The position numbers and the translations under genes are program-made. Below, piece by piece: positions 1 through 8,687 of a stretch of DNA of 64,000 nucleotides. Origin of the DNA: an uncultured Vampirovibrio sp. GTDB lineage: Bacteria; Cyanobacteriota; Vampirovibrionia; Gastranaerophilales; Gastranaerophilaceae. The notes beneath the pieces are model-generated. The model worked only from the letters and a program-made list of their open reading frames with translations, was not told where the DNA came from and searched no databases. Location of the stretch: positions 4,038 to 68,037 of the forward strand of contig CAJTWU010000003.1 of NCBI GenBank assembly GCA_910579975.1. The letters run 5' to 3'. The first letter of the stretch is position 1. Every line of letters starts with the position of its first letter.

Positions 1-2
1 AA

Positions 3-773
3 ATGCAAGGAGCAGCAGAACAAATTCAGGCTCAGCATGCAGGAAATATGCATAGTATTTTAGTGAATAATGAAGTCCGTGCAAACAGAGAAACAGACTC
101 CGCTCTTATTCAAAAGATTTTAACTAACGGTGATGTACATCAAGGTATTCAAAACTTGTATGATAAAGTACGAGAAGGTGATCAGGACGGTATATGTACT
201 GAATTTGATAAATTAAAAACATATATTTATAATACATATCAGGATGAACTCAAGGCAAGAGGCTCAAAAACAAATCCGGCAACAGCAGCAACTGAAATTG
301 TAGAAAAAATCTATGGCAATATAATTTCAGCTCAAACAGGTGAAGTTTCAGATCTTAGAAGTGATATTCAAAGATATGGTGACGGTTCAGCAATGAACGG
401 ATTTATGAAAGGTTTTAGACAAGGCAACCACACCAGATATGTTGACCAGACATTGAGTCACTGTTTCGGATTAGAAATCGACCAGAAAAAATCAAAAGAT
501 AACAGAAAAGAAGTAGCAAGTTATGTTGGTAGAGGTGCTAGTGTACTTGAAAAAGGTGTTTACGGCGCAGTTGGAGCAACAGCAGCAGGCGGTATTGCCT
601 ACGGATTAACAAAAGCAGTAGCTCCTATTTTCGGCAAAAAAGCAGCACAAAAAATTACATTGAATGGAAAAGCTGCAAGAACAATCATAACAATAGGCGC
701 TTTATTAGGCATGGCGGCTGATATCTGGTGGCAGTGTTCAGGCTCAAGAGACTCTTCTACAAACGCTGCATAA
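3..773 (+). CDS. hypothetical protein, possibly 5'-truncated by the window edge
   Basis: The open frame runs from an ATG at base 3 to a TAA at 771-773 (256 codons). Because it begins at the window edge, the true start may lie upstream. The N-terminal two thirds are hydrophilic and look helical. Near the C-terminus there are two Gly/Ala-rich hydrophobic stretches (about residues 183-205 and 225-242), the second containing MAADIWWQ, followed by a short Ser/Asn tail. I do not recognise the family. The C-terminal pair of hydrophobic segments suggests membrane association, but this is inference. A strong terminator follows 30 bp downstream. Confidence 0.6.
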   Translation: MQGAAEQIQAQHAGNMHSILVNNEVRANRETDSALIQKILTNGDVHQGIQNLYDKVREGDQDGICTEFDKLKTYIYNTYQDELKARGSKTNPATAATEIVEKIYGNIISAQTGEVSDLRSDIQRYGDGSAMNGFMKGFRQGNHTRYVDQTLSHCFGLEIDQKKSKDNRKEVASYVGRGASVLEKGVYGAVGATAAGGIAYGLTKAVAPIFGKKAAQKITLNGKAARTIITIGALLGMAADIWWQCSGSRDSSTNAA

Positions 774-803
774 AAAGTAACCTTAATCCTTTTAACAATA
801 ATA

Positions 804-833
804 AAAAGACGGATTTAATAAATCCGTCTTTTT
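804..833 (+). terminator. intrinsic terminator
   Basis: A 14-bp perfect stem (arm AAAAAGACGGATTT) with a 2-nt apparent loop is followed by T-rich sequence. It closes the first gene. Confidence 0.85.
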
Positions 834-852
834 AACTTTACAAAAAAGTGAC

Positions 853-880
853 TTGACAAACCAGATTGATATCATATTAT
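853..880 (+). promoter_or_regulatory. promoter of tRNA-Gln
   Basis: TTGACA at 853-858 and TATTAT at 875-880 are separated by 16 bp and lie 14 bp upstream of the mature tRNA 5' end. This is a near-consensus sigma-70/SigA promoter. Confidence 0.8.
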
Positions 881-894
881 AGAAAAGTACCCGT

Positions 895-967
895 TGGGAC
901 GTCGCCAAGTGGTAAGGCAGCTGGTTTTGGTCCAGCCATCTCGGAGGTTCGAATCCTTCCGTCCCAG
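895..967 (+). tRNA. trnQ: tRNA-Gln (anticodon TTG)
   Basis: A complete 73-nt cloverleaf can be folded by hand. The acceptor stem TGGGACG (895-901) pairs perfectly with CGTCCCA (960-966). The D-arm is GCC/GGC, the anticodon stem GCTGG/CCAGC encloses loop TTTTGGT with anticodon TTG, and the T-arm GGAGG/CCTTC encloses TTCGAAT. The discriminator base is G967 and CCA is not encoded. The gene stands alone, with its own promoter and a UUCG-loop terminator. Confidence 0.96.
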
Positions 968-972
968 ATTTT

Positions 973-999
973 AAAAGACTCCTTCGGGAGTCTTTTTTT
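973..999 (+). terminator. intrinsic terminator of the tRNA gene
   Basis: Stem AAAAGACTCC / GGAGTCTTTT with a TTCG tetraloop runs into a T7 tract. Confidence 0.9.
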
Positions 1000-1006
1000 G
1001 TTGCTC

Positions 1007-1035
1007 TTGACTCAAAACCTTGTTATTTGTACACT
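1007..1035 (+). promoter_or_regulatory. promoter of the MFS / radical SAM operon
   Basis: TTGACT (1007-1012) and TACACT (1030-1035) are separated by 17 bp and lie 30 bp upstream of the ATG at 1065. Confidence 0.65.
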
Positions 1036-1064
1036 TATATTAATATGTGTGAGGAGGAATTTTA

Positions 1065-2432
1065 ATGGAAGAGAATGCTTTGAAAAAGTTTAATACAGCA
1101 AAATTAATCAGCTTTGCTATAGGTTTCTTTGGACTACAATTTGCATGGCAAATGAGAATTATTTTATCAGGCCCTGTAACTGAGAGTTTAGGAGCTTCTC
1201 CATTTTTATTCGGTTTAATCTGGTTGGCCGGTCCATTCACAGGCATGGTTGTTCAGCCTATTATTGGAGCTTTGAGTGACAAAACAACTTCTCCATTTGG
1301 GAGAAGACGTCCTTATCTTCTGGGCGGAGCGCTGCTTTCTGCTTTAGCATTATGGGCATTGCCAAATTCTGAAACAATTACAAACTTTATTTCATCTTCA
1401 CTTCATATTAAATTCCCAGCTCTTGCTGCTTTAGCATTTGCAGCAATTATGATTTGGATACTTGATGCTTGTGTTAACATAGCTCAAGGACCATATAGAG
1501 CACTTGTTCCTGATGTTGTACCTCCTCAGCAGCATTCAATAGCAAATTCTTATATAAGTCTTGCAATCGGTTTAGGTTCTGTTGTTGCAGCTGCTACTGC
1601 TCCATTTTTAAAATGGGCTTTCAATTATCAGATGTCAATAAATGCACAGTTTATTATGGCTGCTCTTGCCTTTACACTTGGGATGATTTGGACTTGTTTA
1701 GCTATAAAAGAAAACAAATATGAACCTAAAGAAAATGAAAAAGCTGAAAAATTTGATTTTATAAAATCTCTAAAAGAATTTTTTGCACTTTCTCCAGAAG
1801 TTGGAAAAATTTGCTGGATGCAATTCTTCACTTGGATTGGAAATATGTGCATGATGATTTACTTCACACAATATGCAATCCATACTGTATATGGTGTTCC
1901 TGATTTATCAAATGTTTCTGATGCAGTTAAAGCTTCTTTTGAAGGCGCTGTTGCTGCCGGCACAAATTTCTCTTCAATTTGTTTTGCAATATTCAACTTA
2001 ATTTGTTTCTTAGTTGCAATCCCAATTGGAATTTTATCTGTTAAATTTGGAAACAAAAAAATACATATTATATCCATGATTTCAATGGCACTAGCATTTT
2101 TAGGAATGGCATTTACGAAAAACCATACTGCTGTTGCTACATTAATGGGCTTATCCGGTATTGGCTGGGCAAGTATTTGTGCATTACCATTTGCAATGCT
2201 TTCTCAATACATCAAACCGGGTACTGAAGGTTCTGTTATGGGTATTTTTAATATCTTTATTGCTGGGCCACAAGTATTTGTATGCACATTAGTTTCCTGG
2301 ATTATAAATAAATGTGTATTTACTGTAGACTCCGGTGTAAATTATCATTGGGAATATACTTTCTTAATAGGCGCATTCTGTTTAATTGCGGCTTCTATTA
2401 TTGCTTCAAGAGTTAAGGAGCTTAGAGCATAG
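1065..2432 (+). CDS. MFS transporter, SLC45/sugar-cation symporter-like
   Basis: This is a 455-residue polytopic membrane protein with about 12 hydrophobic segments, the usual MFS size. Between TM2 and TM3 it has an MFS loop motif (GALSDKTTSPFGRRRPY, residues 68-84). It also has a central DACVNIAQGPYRAL stretch resembling the SLC45/sucrose-transporter branch of the glycoside-pentoside-hexuronide transporters. A sugar substrate taken up with a cation is therefore plausible but not shown. The start is supported by GAGGAGG 8 nt upstream. The stop codon directly abuts the next ATG, whose ribosome binding site AAGGAG lies inside this gene, so the two are probably translationally coupled. Confidence 0.82.
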   Translation: MEENALKKFNTAKLISFAIGFFGLQFAWQMRIILSGPVTESLGASPFLFGLIWLAGPFTGMVVQPIIGALSDKTTSPFGRRRPYLLGGALLSALALWALPNSETITNFISSSLHIKFPALAALAFAAIMIWILDACVNIAQGPYRALVPDVVPPQQHSIANSYISLAIGLGSVVAAATAPFLKWAFNYQMSINAQFIMAALAFTLGMIWTCLAIKENKYEPKENEKAEKFDFIKSLKEFFALSPEVGKICWMQFFTWIGNMCMMIYFTQYAIHTVYGVPDLSNVSDAVKASFEGAVAAGTNFSSICFAIFNLICFLVAIPIGILSVKFGNKKIHIISMISMALAFLGMAFTKNHTAVATLMGLSGIGWASICALPFAMLSQYIKPGTEGSVMGIFNIFIAGPQVFVCTLVSWIINKCVFTVDSGVNYHWEYTFLIGAFCLIAASIIASRVKELRA

Positions 2433-3827
2433 ATGAGTAAAAAAATATTGCTGATCTATCCGCCTTCTCCTGTTTTAAACAGAGAAGATCGTTGTCAGCA
2501 GCCTACAAAAGAGTTGTTAGTAATACCGCCTTTACCACCTACAGATTTAATGTATTTAGGAGCTATAGCAGAAAACAGCGGATTTGAAGCAAAAATACGC
2601 GATTATAGCCTGGGCGGAGATTTTCTGAATGATGTACAAGAGTTTGCACCTGATTATATAGTTGCAAATATTGCAACTCCAACCTTTAAAACTGATATGG
2701 AAGCTTTAGCTAATGCTAAAAACATTCTTCCTTCGACACAAATTATTGTAAAAGGTGCAACTTTTTTAACTTATAATACAAATGTCATTTATGAAAATCC
2801 GTTTATTGATTATGTAATAATAGGAGAACCAGAACTAACCTTAAAAGAAATTCTTGAAGAGGTTCCAAACAAAGATATTTTGGGAATTTGCTATAGTGAA
2901 AACCATCAGGGTATTAAAAATGAACTAAGACCATTTAATGAAGATTTGGATAACTTACCTTTCCCGGCGAGACATCTAGTTGATAATTCTATCTACAGAA
3001 GACCGGACAACGGGCAAGTACAAGGAGTAATAAAAGTTTCCAGAGGCTGCCCTTATCATTGTTTCTTTTGTCTTGCCACACCAGTTTCCGGTGCAAAAGT
3101 AAGAATGAGAAGTGCTGAAAATATTATTGCAGAAATTAAAGAATGTGTCGAAAAATACAATATTAAAAATTTTTTATTCTGGTCTGATATTTTCAATATT
3201 AACCGTGATTGGACAATTGATTTATGTAAAAAGATTATTGAAAGCGGTTTAAAAATTACCTGGTCTGCAAACACCAGAGCGAACACCATGGACGATGAAA
3301 TGGCTTCATATATGTACAAATCAGGCTGTCGTCTTGTTAGTATTGGTGTCGAAAGCGGCTCTCAAGAAATATTAGATAATATCGGTAAAAAAATAACACT
3401 TGATGAAATAAGAAATACAGTAAAAGTGCTCAAAAAAAATAAGATAAAAATTTATAATTATTTTGTTATAGGATTACCCTGGGAAACAGAAAAAACTGTT
3501 GAAGAAACAATACGTTTTGCAATTGAGCTTGATAGTAACTTTATCAGCTTTTATACAGCAGCTCCGCTTCCTGGAACAAGATTTTTTGCTTATGCAATGA
3601 TGAACAAACTTGTAACTGAAAACTTGGATTTTAATAACGCATACTACATACCAACTGTGCGTTCACATGAATTATCAAAAGAAAGAATTTTTGAATTACA
3701 TAAACAAGCTGTAAGAAGGTTTTATTTAAGACCAAAATTTATTTTAAAAACATTATTAAGCTTAAGAAGTCTTACAGAATTTAAAAATTATTTTATTGCC
3801 GGATTAGGATTATTACTAAACAAATAA
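2433..3827 (+). CDS. B12-binding-domain radical SAM protein
   Basis: The 464-residue protein has an N-terminal Rossmann-like region (about 1-160: KILLIYPPSP, VANIATPTF, VIIGEPELT) typical of cobalamin-binding radical SAM enzymes. A radical SAM core follows, with the 4Fe-4S motif CPYHCFFC (C206, C210, C213) and later VSIGVESGSQEIL and FVIGLPWET elements. The classical DxHxxG cobalamin-ligand motif is not obvious, as is common in this group. The C-terminal ~60 residues are basic and hydrophobic. Members modify lipids, cofactors or natural products by methylation or rearrangement, and the substrate here is unknown. It is coupled to the upstream transporter (0-bp gap). A bidirectional terminator overlaps its stop. 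Confidence 0.85.
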   Translation: MSKKILLIYPPSPVLNREDRCQQPTKELLVIPPLPPTDLMYLGAIAENSGFEAKIRDYSLGGDFLNDVQEFAPDYIVANIATPTFKTDMEALANAKNILPSTQIIVKGATFLTYNTNVIYENPFIDYVIIGEPELTLKEILEEVPNKDILGICYSENHQGIKNELRPFNEDLDNLPFPARHLVDNSIYRRPDNGQVQGVIKVSRGCPYHCFFCLATPVSGAKVRMRSAENIIAEIKECVEKYNIKNFLFWSDIFNINRDWTIDLCKKIIESGLKITWSANTRANTMDDEMASYMYKSGCRLVSIGVESGSQEILDNIGKKITLDEIRNTVKVLKKNKIKIYNYFVIGLPWETEKTVEETIRFAIELDSNFISFYTAAPLPGTRFFAYAMMNKLVTENLDFNNAYYIPTVRSHELSKERIFELHKQAVRRFYLRPKFILKTLLSLRSLTEFKNYFIAGLGLLLNK

Positions 3828-3861
3828 AAAAGGGCGGATTGTAAACAATCCGCCCTTTTTT
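3826..3861. terminator. bidirectional intrinsic terminator
   Basis: Perfect stem of 15 bp (arm AAAAAAGGGCGGATTG and its complement) with A-rich and T-rich flanks. It separates the convergent radical SAM gene and rpsT. Confidence 0.9.
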
Positions 3862-3875
3862 ATTTCTTAAAAAAA

Positions 3876-4142
3876 CTATTTTGCTAGTTTTTTAATAGCT
3901 AAAACAAGTCTTGATTTCTTTCTTGCAGCTGTATTCTTGTGTAAAATACCTTTTGAAACAGCTTTATCACAAAGTTGGTAAACTTTTGAAATAGATGCGT
4001 TCAAAGCTTCTTTGTCTTCACCTTCAGCCAAAGCTAATGCTTTTTTTACAGCTGTTTTAATAGAAGTTTTGAAAGCTACGTTTCTTTGTCTGTTAGCTTC
4101 TGCAATTAGAACTCTTTTTTTTGCTGACTTAATATTTGCCAT
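3876..4142 (-). CDS. rpsT: 30S ribosomal protein S20
   Basis: This is a typical 88-residue basic S20 beginning MANIKSAKKRVL, with the conserved N-terminal Lys-rich helix and the C-terminal HKNTAARKKSRL element. S20 binds 16S rRNA early in 30S assembly. GAAAGGA precedes the ATG. The gene is monocistronic between a bidirectional terminator and a divergent radical SAM gene. Its 5' leader contains a small inverted repeat, which could be a site of S20 autoregulation; that is speculative. Confidence 0.97.
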   Translation of the reverse strand: MANIKSAKKRVLIAEANRQRNVAFKTSIKTAVKKALALAEGEDKEALNASISKVYQLCDKAVSKGILHKNTAARKKSRLVLAIKKLAK

Positions 4143-4170
4143 TTTTCTTTTCCTTTCGACTTAGGTTTGC

Positions 4171-4194
4171 AATAAAGCCAATGACCTCTTTATT
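4171..4194 (-). promoter_or_regulatory. small hairpin in the rpsT leader
   Basis: AATAAAG (4171-4177) and CTTTATT (4188-4194) form a 7-bp inverted repeat with a 10-nt loop, 29 bp upstream of the S20 start codon. Its function is unknown. Confidence 0.3.
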
Positions 4195-4302
4195 ACACAC
4201 CATTCACTCTGAGGATAGTGAGTACAATTATTTTAAATAGAACATGCCTGTTTGTAAAGAGGGAATGATATTTGTGTTACAATATTTGTAAAGGAGTCTG
4301 GA

Positions 4303-4929
4303 ATGTATACATTAGTCTATTCGATAAATAATGAGAAATCACCTGAAACAGTTTATGTAAACCTGACAAACGCTTGTACAAACTCTTGTGTATTTTGTTT
4401 ACGTTCACAAAAAGATGATGTTTGCGGAGCTGAAATGTGGCACGACGATAAGTTTACTCTTGATGATGTTATTGAACAGTTTAAAAAATATTCACCAACT
4501 CCAAAGCAAGTAGTATTTTGCGGTTACGGCGAACCCTTCCTTAAAAAAGATATGATGAAAGAATTTGCCCAATATTTAAGAAAAAACCACCCTGAAATTA
4601 AAATCAGGGTTAATACTAACGGACACGCTAATGCCATTTACAAAACAAACGTAGCAGAAGAATTTAAAGATTTATTAGATGAAGCTTCTATTAGCTTAAA
4701 TTCAGATAATTCAGAACAGTATAATGAAATTTGTCAACCAATAATCGAAAACGCATTTGAAGAAGTAAAAAAATTTATAGCAGCTTGCAACGAAGTAGGA
4801 ATTAAAACTGTTGCAAGCATTGTAACTGGATTTGACAAACGTGAAATCAACATCGAAAACTGTGAAAAAATTGCAAAATCACTTGGTGCAGAATTTAGAA
4901 ACAGGGAATTTATAACTAATGGATACTAA
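4303..4929 (+). CDS. TatD-associated radical SAM protein
   Basis: The 208-residue protein is a compact radical SAM enzyme with CTNSCVFC (C25, C29, C32), then a GYGEPF glycine motif (near 85) and RVNTNGH. It matches my recollection of the small 'TatD-linked' radical SAM family, often found beside tatD or maf; the reaction is unknown. The start is supported by AAAGGAG 6 nt upstream and by a possible extended -10 (TGTTACAAT) about 25 nt upstream. The 3' end overlaps the maf start by 11 bp, so the two genes are co-translated. Confidence 0.8.
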   Translation: MYTLVYSINNEKSPETVYVNLTNACTNSCVFCLRSQKDDVCGAEMWHDDKFTLDDVIEQFKKYSPTPKQVVFCGYGEPFLKKDMMKEFAQYLRKNHPEIKIRVNTNGHANAIYKTNVAEEFKDLLDEASISLNSDNSEQYNEICQPIIENAFEEVKKFIAACNEVGIKTVASIVTGFDKREINIENCEKIAKSLGAEFRNREFITNGY

Positions 4930-5500
4930 GATTATTCTTGCCTCAAATTCACCGCGCCGCAAGCAAATTATGTCGGCTTTAGGTATTGATTTTGAAGTAA
5001 TACCATCAAATTATGATGAAAAACTTGAAACCGATACTTTTACTTACGATTTGATAGAAGACCTTGCAACACAAAAATGTCTTGATGTTGTTAGACGTGT
5101 GAATAAAAATAAAATTGTAATTGGTGCTGATACCGTAGTAGTGTTACACAATAAAATTCTAGGAAAACCACACTCCAAAGAAGAAGCATTTAAAATGCTT
5201 CGAGAGCTTTCAGGACAAACACATAGTGTAGTAACCTCAATTTGTGGAATTAATACTAAGACAAATCGGGCTGCATTACTCTCAACTACAAGTTATGTAC
5301 GTTTTCAAAAATTATCAGACGAACAAATTAATTACTATATAGATACTTTTAACCCTCTGGACAAAGCGGGAAGTTATGGAATACAAGAATTACCTCAAGG
5401 CTTTTTAGACAAGTATGAAGGAAGTTTTGAAAACATTGTAGGACTTTCTCCTGAAGCCGTAACTGCTGTATTAGAGCAGCTAAGCGCTAACATCAACTGA
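4919..5500 (+). CDS. maf: Maf-family nucleotide pyrophosphatase
   Basis: The 193-residue protein carries the Maf signature ILASNSPRRKQIM at the N-terminus, the IGADTVVVL box, GKPHSKEEA and the C-terminal GSYGIQE motif. Maf proteins hydrolyse non-canonical or pyrimidine nucleoside triphosphates (dTTP, UTP and modified forms) to monophosphates and can influence septation. Length is normal. It overlaps the upstream radical SAM gene by 11 bp and the convergent amidohydrolase by 21 bp at its 3' end. Confidence 0.93.
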   Translation: MDTKIILASNSPRRKQIMSALGIDFEVIPSNYDEKLETDTFTYDLIEDLATQKCLDVVRRVNKNKIVIGADTVVVLHNKILGKPHSKEEAFKMLRELSGQTHSVVTSICGINTKTNRAALLSTTSYVRFQKLSDEQINYYIDTFNPLDKAGSYGIQELPQGFLDKYEGSFENIVGLSPEAVTAVLEQLSANIN

Positions 5501-6580
5501 TTTTGATTTATTGTGTTTATTATAACAATGCCACCCGATAGCACCTAAAATCAATATACATATACCTATTAAAACTTTTACCCTTTTATTACCTTCTGGC
5601 GATGTTATTTTTGTACCTCCTCCATCTCCGCTACCATCAGATTTTTTTGTTAAAAACAAGTTCTTAGCATTTGAATAAAATATTTTATCAATAATAGACT
5701 CTGCTTCTGTAGAAAACTCATGTCGTATCATCGCTTTTATATCATTAATAGTTTTTTCATACTCTTGCTTTGAGCTAAATCTCCCAAGAGGTGCATCTGT
5801 TCCAAACAATATTCTATCCAAACCATTTTCGGATTTTAACTGTTCAATAAGTCTTTTTATATTTGGTTTTTGAGGATTATCACAATCTACCCAGGAAATA
5901 TCAGCATAAAGCATTGCATCTTTCTTTTTAATAGAATCAATAATGCATTTTGTCGTAATATCAATATTAGCTTCGCCATCACCGCCCCAGTGCGCCAATA
6001 CAACCCGAACATCTTTGTTTTTCTTAGCTAGCTCATATATTTGCTCCGGATTTGATAGAACAGAAGCTTTTCCAACTCCTCCATCCGGGTAAGTAACATC
6101 AACGCTTCTTGCAGAATGAAAAAGACAAGGCAAATTCATTTCTTTTGCAAATTCAATATAAGCTTGATAACGAGGGTCTGAAACAGGAATATTTAATTGT
6201 TCAGGATGAAACTTAAAGCCGACAAACTTATTAGGATTTTCTCTTAAAAGTTTTCTGATATTTTCAACATCTCCATAGCCGGGTTGACAAGTAGCAAGCG
6301 GTGCAATTTTAGGATTTTTATCGGCTAACTCAAGCAATTTTTTATTACCTGCTATTTCATCAGAGTAAAAACCTCCATCTTTTTGCATCATACAATCCAG
6401 ATTCGATACAATAACTTTTTCCACGGTATCGCCATTATCTAGCGCCGATTTTATAAAAACATCAAAAATTTTTGTATAATCTTGAGAAGTACCATTTTCA
6501 GACCAATTACCAACATGCATATGAGAGTCAATAATTTTCCCGTAAAAATTAATACTGTTAATGCTGTTTAATTTCATCAT
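5480..6580 (-). CDS. amidohydrolase-2-like protein with C-terminal membrane anchor
   Basis: A metal-dependent hydrolase (ACMS-decarboxylase/amidohydrolase-2 superfamily) is suggested by IDSHMHVG near the N-terminus, FKFHPEQ, FHSARS, LAHWGGDG, YADISWVD and FGTDAPLG. After the ~310-residue domain comes a Ser/Gly linker (SDGSGDGGG) and one transmembrane helix (VLIGICILILGAIGWH) with a short basic tail, so it is probably tail-anchored. The ATG at 6580 (or the adjacent one at 6577) is chosen because GGAG lies 6 nt upstream; upstream in-frame Met codons lack one. It overlaps the upstream gene by 23 bp. A paralogue without the anchor lies at 25813-26649. The substrate is unknown. Confidence 0.8.
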   Translation of the reverse strand: MMKLNSINSINFYGKIIDSHMHVGNWSENGTSQDYTKIFDVFIKSALDNGDTVEKVIVSNLDCMMQKDGGFYSDEIAGNKKLLELADKNPKIAPLATCQPGYGDVENIRKLLRENPNKFVGFKFHPEQLNIPVSDPRYQAYIEFAKEMNLPCLFHSARSVDVTYPDGGVGKASVLSNPEQIYELAKKNKDVRVVLAHWGGDGEANIDITTKCIIDSIKKKDAMLYADISWVDCDNPQKPNIKRLIEQLKSENGLDRILFGTDAPLGRFSSKQEYEKTINDIKAMIRHEFSTEAESIIDKIFYSNAKNLFLTKKSDGSGDGGGTKITSPEGNKRVKVLIGICILILGAIGWHCYNKHNKSKSVDVSA

Positions 6581-8582
6581 ACAAATCTCCAATATATTGA
6601 ATACCATCAGCACGTCTTCGAATTATAGCATCACCTCTTAGAGAGCAGCAGATAATATCTTTTGAAGCTGCTTCACACACTGCTGCAGGATAACTTTCTC
6701 CTTTGTATCGACACAATTCTGCAATTCTTTTATAAATCAAAGACATTTTTAACACATATAATTTAAATTTATCAGCCGGTCTTGTTGAACCACCGGGAAT
6801 TGAATCGTTCCAGTGTCCTACAGATATAACATCCTTATAATTTCTATAAGCAGTATCATATGAATAGGAATTATAGCTATAAACATTATCAACAGTCAAA
6901 TTTTTTAAACTTTTAATACTTGTATTACGACAAAAACTTTTTGAAATAATATCCAATGCTTCGTTAAAGCAGCCTAATGCTCCGTCAATATTACCTTTAT
7001 CTTCATAAATAGCACCAAGCATTTCAAAAGGAATTGCAGTTTGCGGAGAAAAACTATTATGCAATACTAACTGCTTTGCTGTATCACAAAGTCTTGATAA
7101 ATATATTTCTCCATAATGCATAGCAAATACTTTATTTGAGCCTTCCAATACCTGTTTTGCCGACTCCAAATCTCTAGCAAAATCACGGTCTAAAGTAGAA
7201 ATTTGTTCACTAAATCCAATATCCCTTGCAATTGCATTTAATGTAGCATAACAACTTCCCCATACTGATAAAACGCTTGGGCGCCCGCTTCCTTCGCAAT
7301 CACATTTCTTGAAAATAATTTTATCTTCGTCATTTTCATCAAAGAATAATGTAAGAGTTTTATCTACATATTCACCTTGTAAATCAATTCTTTCGCTCTT
7401 AATTTTTCCCAAAGGAAAAACATCTCTAATTGGATACAACTTATCGGGAACAGAAGTAATTGGAATTTCGCCTTTCAAATGGCTTCTCAAGAGTTCTGTT
7501 TCATCAACTGTTGCTAGAACATCTTTTCTATTTTTTCCTACAAACTCAACAAGATTTTCAACTTGTTTATTCATAGGAAATTCCTCATATGGATAATCGT
7601 TCATGTAGTTTTCAGTAAAACTATAACCTAAAAGATTTCCATCAACCCTTAATGGGGATAAGTTATACACTCCTCTTGCAACATCAGTTATACAAGAATC
7701 ATAAGCAGAAAATATAAAATCATGCTGCCAGTCCGGAGATTTTAAACCAACAATCCTTGCCTCTGATAAAGATAATAGATTAAATGTATACCAATTCTTA
7801 TCTATAATCTCTTGCCTCATTCCAGCAACAGAATTATTCATATCTTTACCTGTAGCAATATAATGATACAATTCTGGTTTTAAACCTTTTTGAGCAGCCA
7901 TCCATTTTAAAGTTAAATCATTAGGGTGCCCAGAAGGAACATAAACAGAATTTCCTTTTTTAATAATTGCATTTATTGCCTGAATTACTCCATAAGTATG
8001 CTCAATCCCCTGCGAAAGCGGATCCATATAGGAAATATACTCTGAATACTGATTTGGATTGTCATATATTTTTTTTAAGAAATACAATATATCAGCTTTG
8101 TTTGCCTTAATATTTTCAGGAGTAAATACCCTATTTTCACCCATAATCTTATTGTACTGATCTTGAATATTTAACAAAGGAACAGAAGCAAGAATAGGAA
8201 CAGCTGTATATTCTCCGCTATAATTACGTATTTTTGCACACAGATTTCTTAATTGTTCTTCAGCGCTTTTTAATTGTTTAACACTTCTATCTTTTGTGTT
8301 CAGAGCAACATCATGCATTTGAATATTAGCATCATTTCTAACTGCTTTTAAAAAATGCTGCATATTATTGGCGTGAATACCGCCGTCAACAATATGAACC
8401 AATTTACCTAAAAATGAAATTGTTCTGGGAGAATTTTTAGTCTCCATAATCGGTAAATAATATATACCATTAACTGAAGTTTCTGTTTGAGTATCTGAAG
8501 CAATTTCTTGAGATTTATATTTATAATTTGGATGTTGGAATTGGTTGACTCTATGAGCCAAGTTGATTGGAGCTATTTTCAT
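6558..8582 (-). CDS. large hypothetical protein with TPR-like C-terminus
   Basis: The 674-residue protein is of unknown function. It starts MKIAPINLAHRVNQFQ, resembling the Asn/Ile-rich N-termini of other proteins in this window, and has ISFLGKLVHIVDGGIHANN near residue 55. A central region contains VYVPSGHPNDLTLKW and YHYIATGKD, and the C-terminal part (about 480-560) has TPR-like helices (AIPFEMLGAIYEDKGNIDGA). It has no signal peptide or clear membrane segment. It is immediately upstream of, and overlaps, the anchored amidohydrolase gene, so the two probably work together. Confidence 0.75.
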   Translation of the reverse strand: MKIAPINLAHRVNQFQHPNYKYKSQEIASDTQTETSVNGIYYLPIMETKNSPRTISFLGKLVHIVDGGIHANNMQHFLKAVRNDANIQMHDVALNTKDRSVKQLKSAEEQLRNLCAKIRNYSGEYTAVPILASVPLLNIQDQYNKIMGENRVFTPENIKANKADILYFLKKIYDNPNQYSEYISYMDPLSQGIEHTYGVIQAINAIIKKGNSVYVPSGHPNDLTLKWMAAQKGLKPELYHYIATGKDMNNSVAGMRQEIIDKNWYTFNLLSLSEARIVGLKSPDWQHDFIFSAYDSCITDVARGVYNLSPLRVDGNLLGYSFTENYMNDYPYEEFPMNKQVENLVEFVGKNRKDVLATVDETELLRSHLKGEIPITSVPDKLYPIRDVFPLGKIKSERIDLQGEYVDKTLTLFFDENDEDKIIFKKCDCEGSGRPSVLSVWGSCYATLNAIARDIGFSEQISTLDRDFARDLESAKQVLEGSNKVFAMHYGEIYLSRLCDTAKQLVLHNSFSPQTAIPFEMLGAIYEDKGNIDGALGCFNEALDIISKSFCRNTSIKSLKNLTVDNVYSYNSYSYDTAYRNYKDVISVGHWNDSIPGGSTRPADKFKLYVLKMSLIYKRIAELCRYKGESYPAAVCEAASKDIICCSLRGDAIIRRRADGIQYIGDLYDEIKQH

Positions 8583-8645
8583 TTGTACTTACCACATATA
8601 CTACCTATAAGAACATCCTAGTACAAAATTAAATAAATGCAACAA

Positions 8646-8676
8646 AAAACTTCCCCGATATAATCAGGGAAGTTTT
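8646..8676 (-). terminator. intrinsic terminator of the rbfA-truB-S1 operon
   Basis: Stem AAAACTTCCC (8646-8655) / GGGAAGTTTT (8667-8676). On the minus strand it runs into a U-tract (plus-strand A at 8644-8649). Confidence 0.8.
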
Positions 8677-8687
8677 AAATAAAAAAT

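Noticed and set aside
866..1093. 75-codon plus-strand ORF across the tRNA region
   Set aside because: It runs straight through tRNA-Gln and its terminator, has no ribosome binding site and no coding character.
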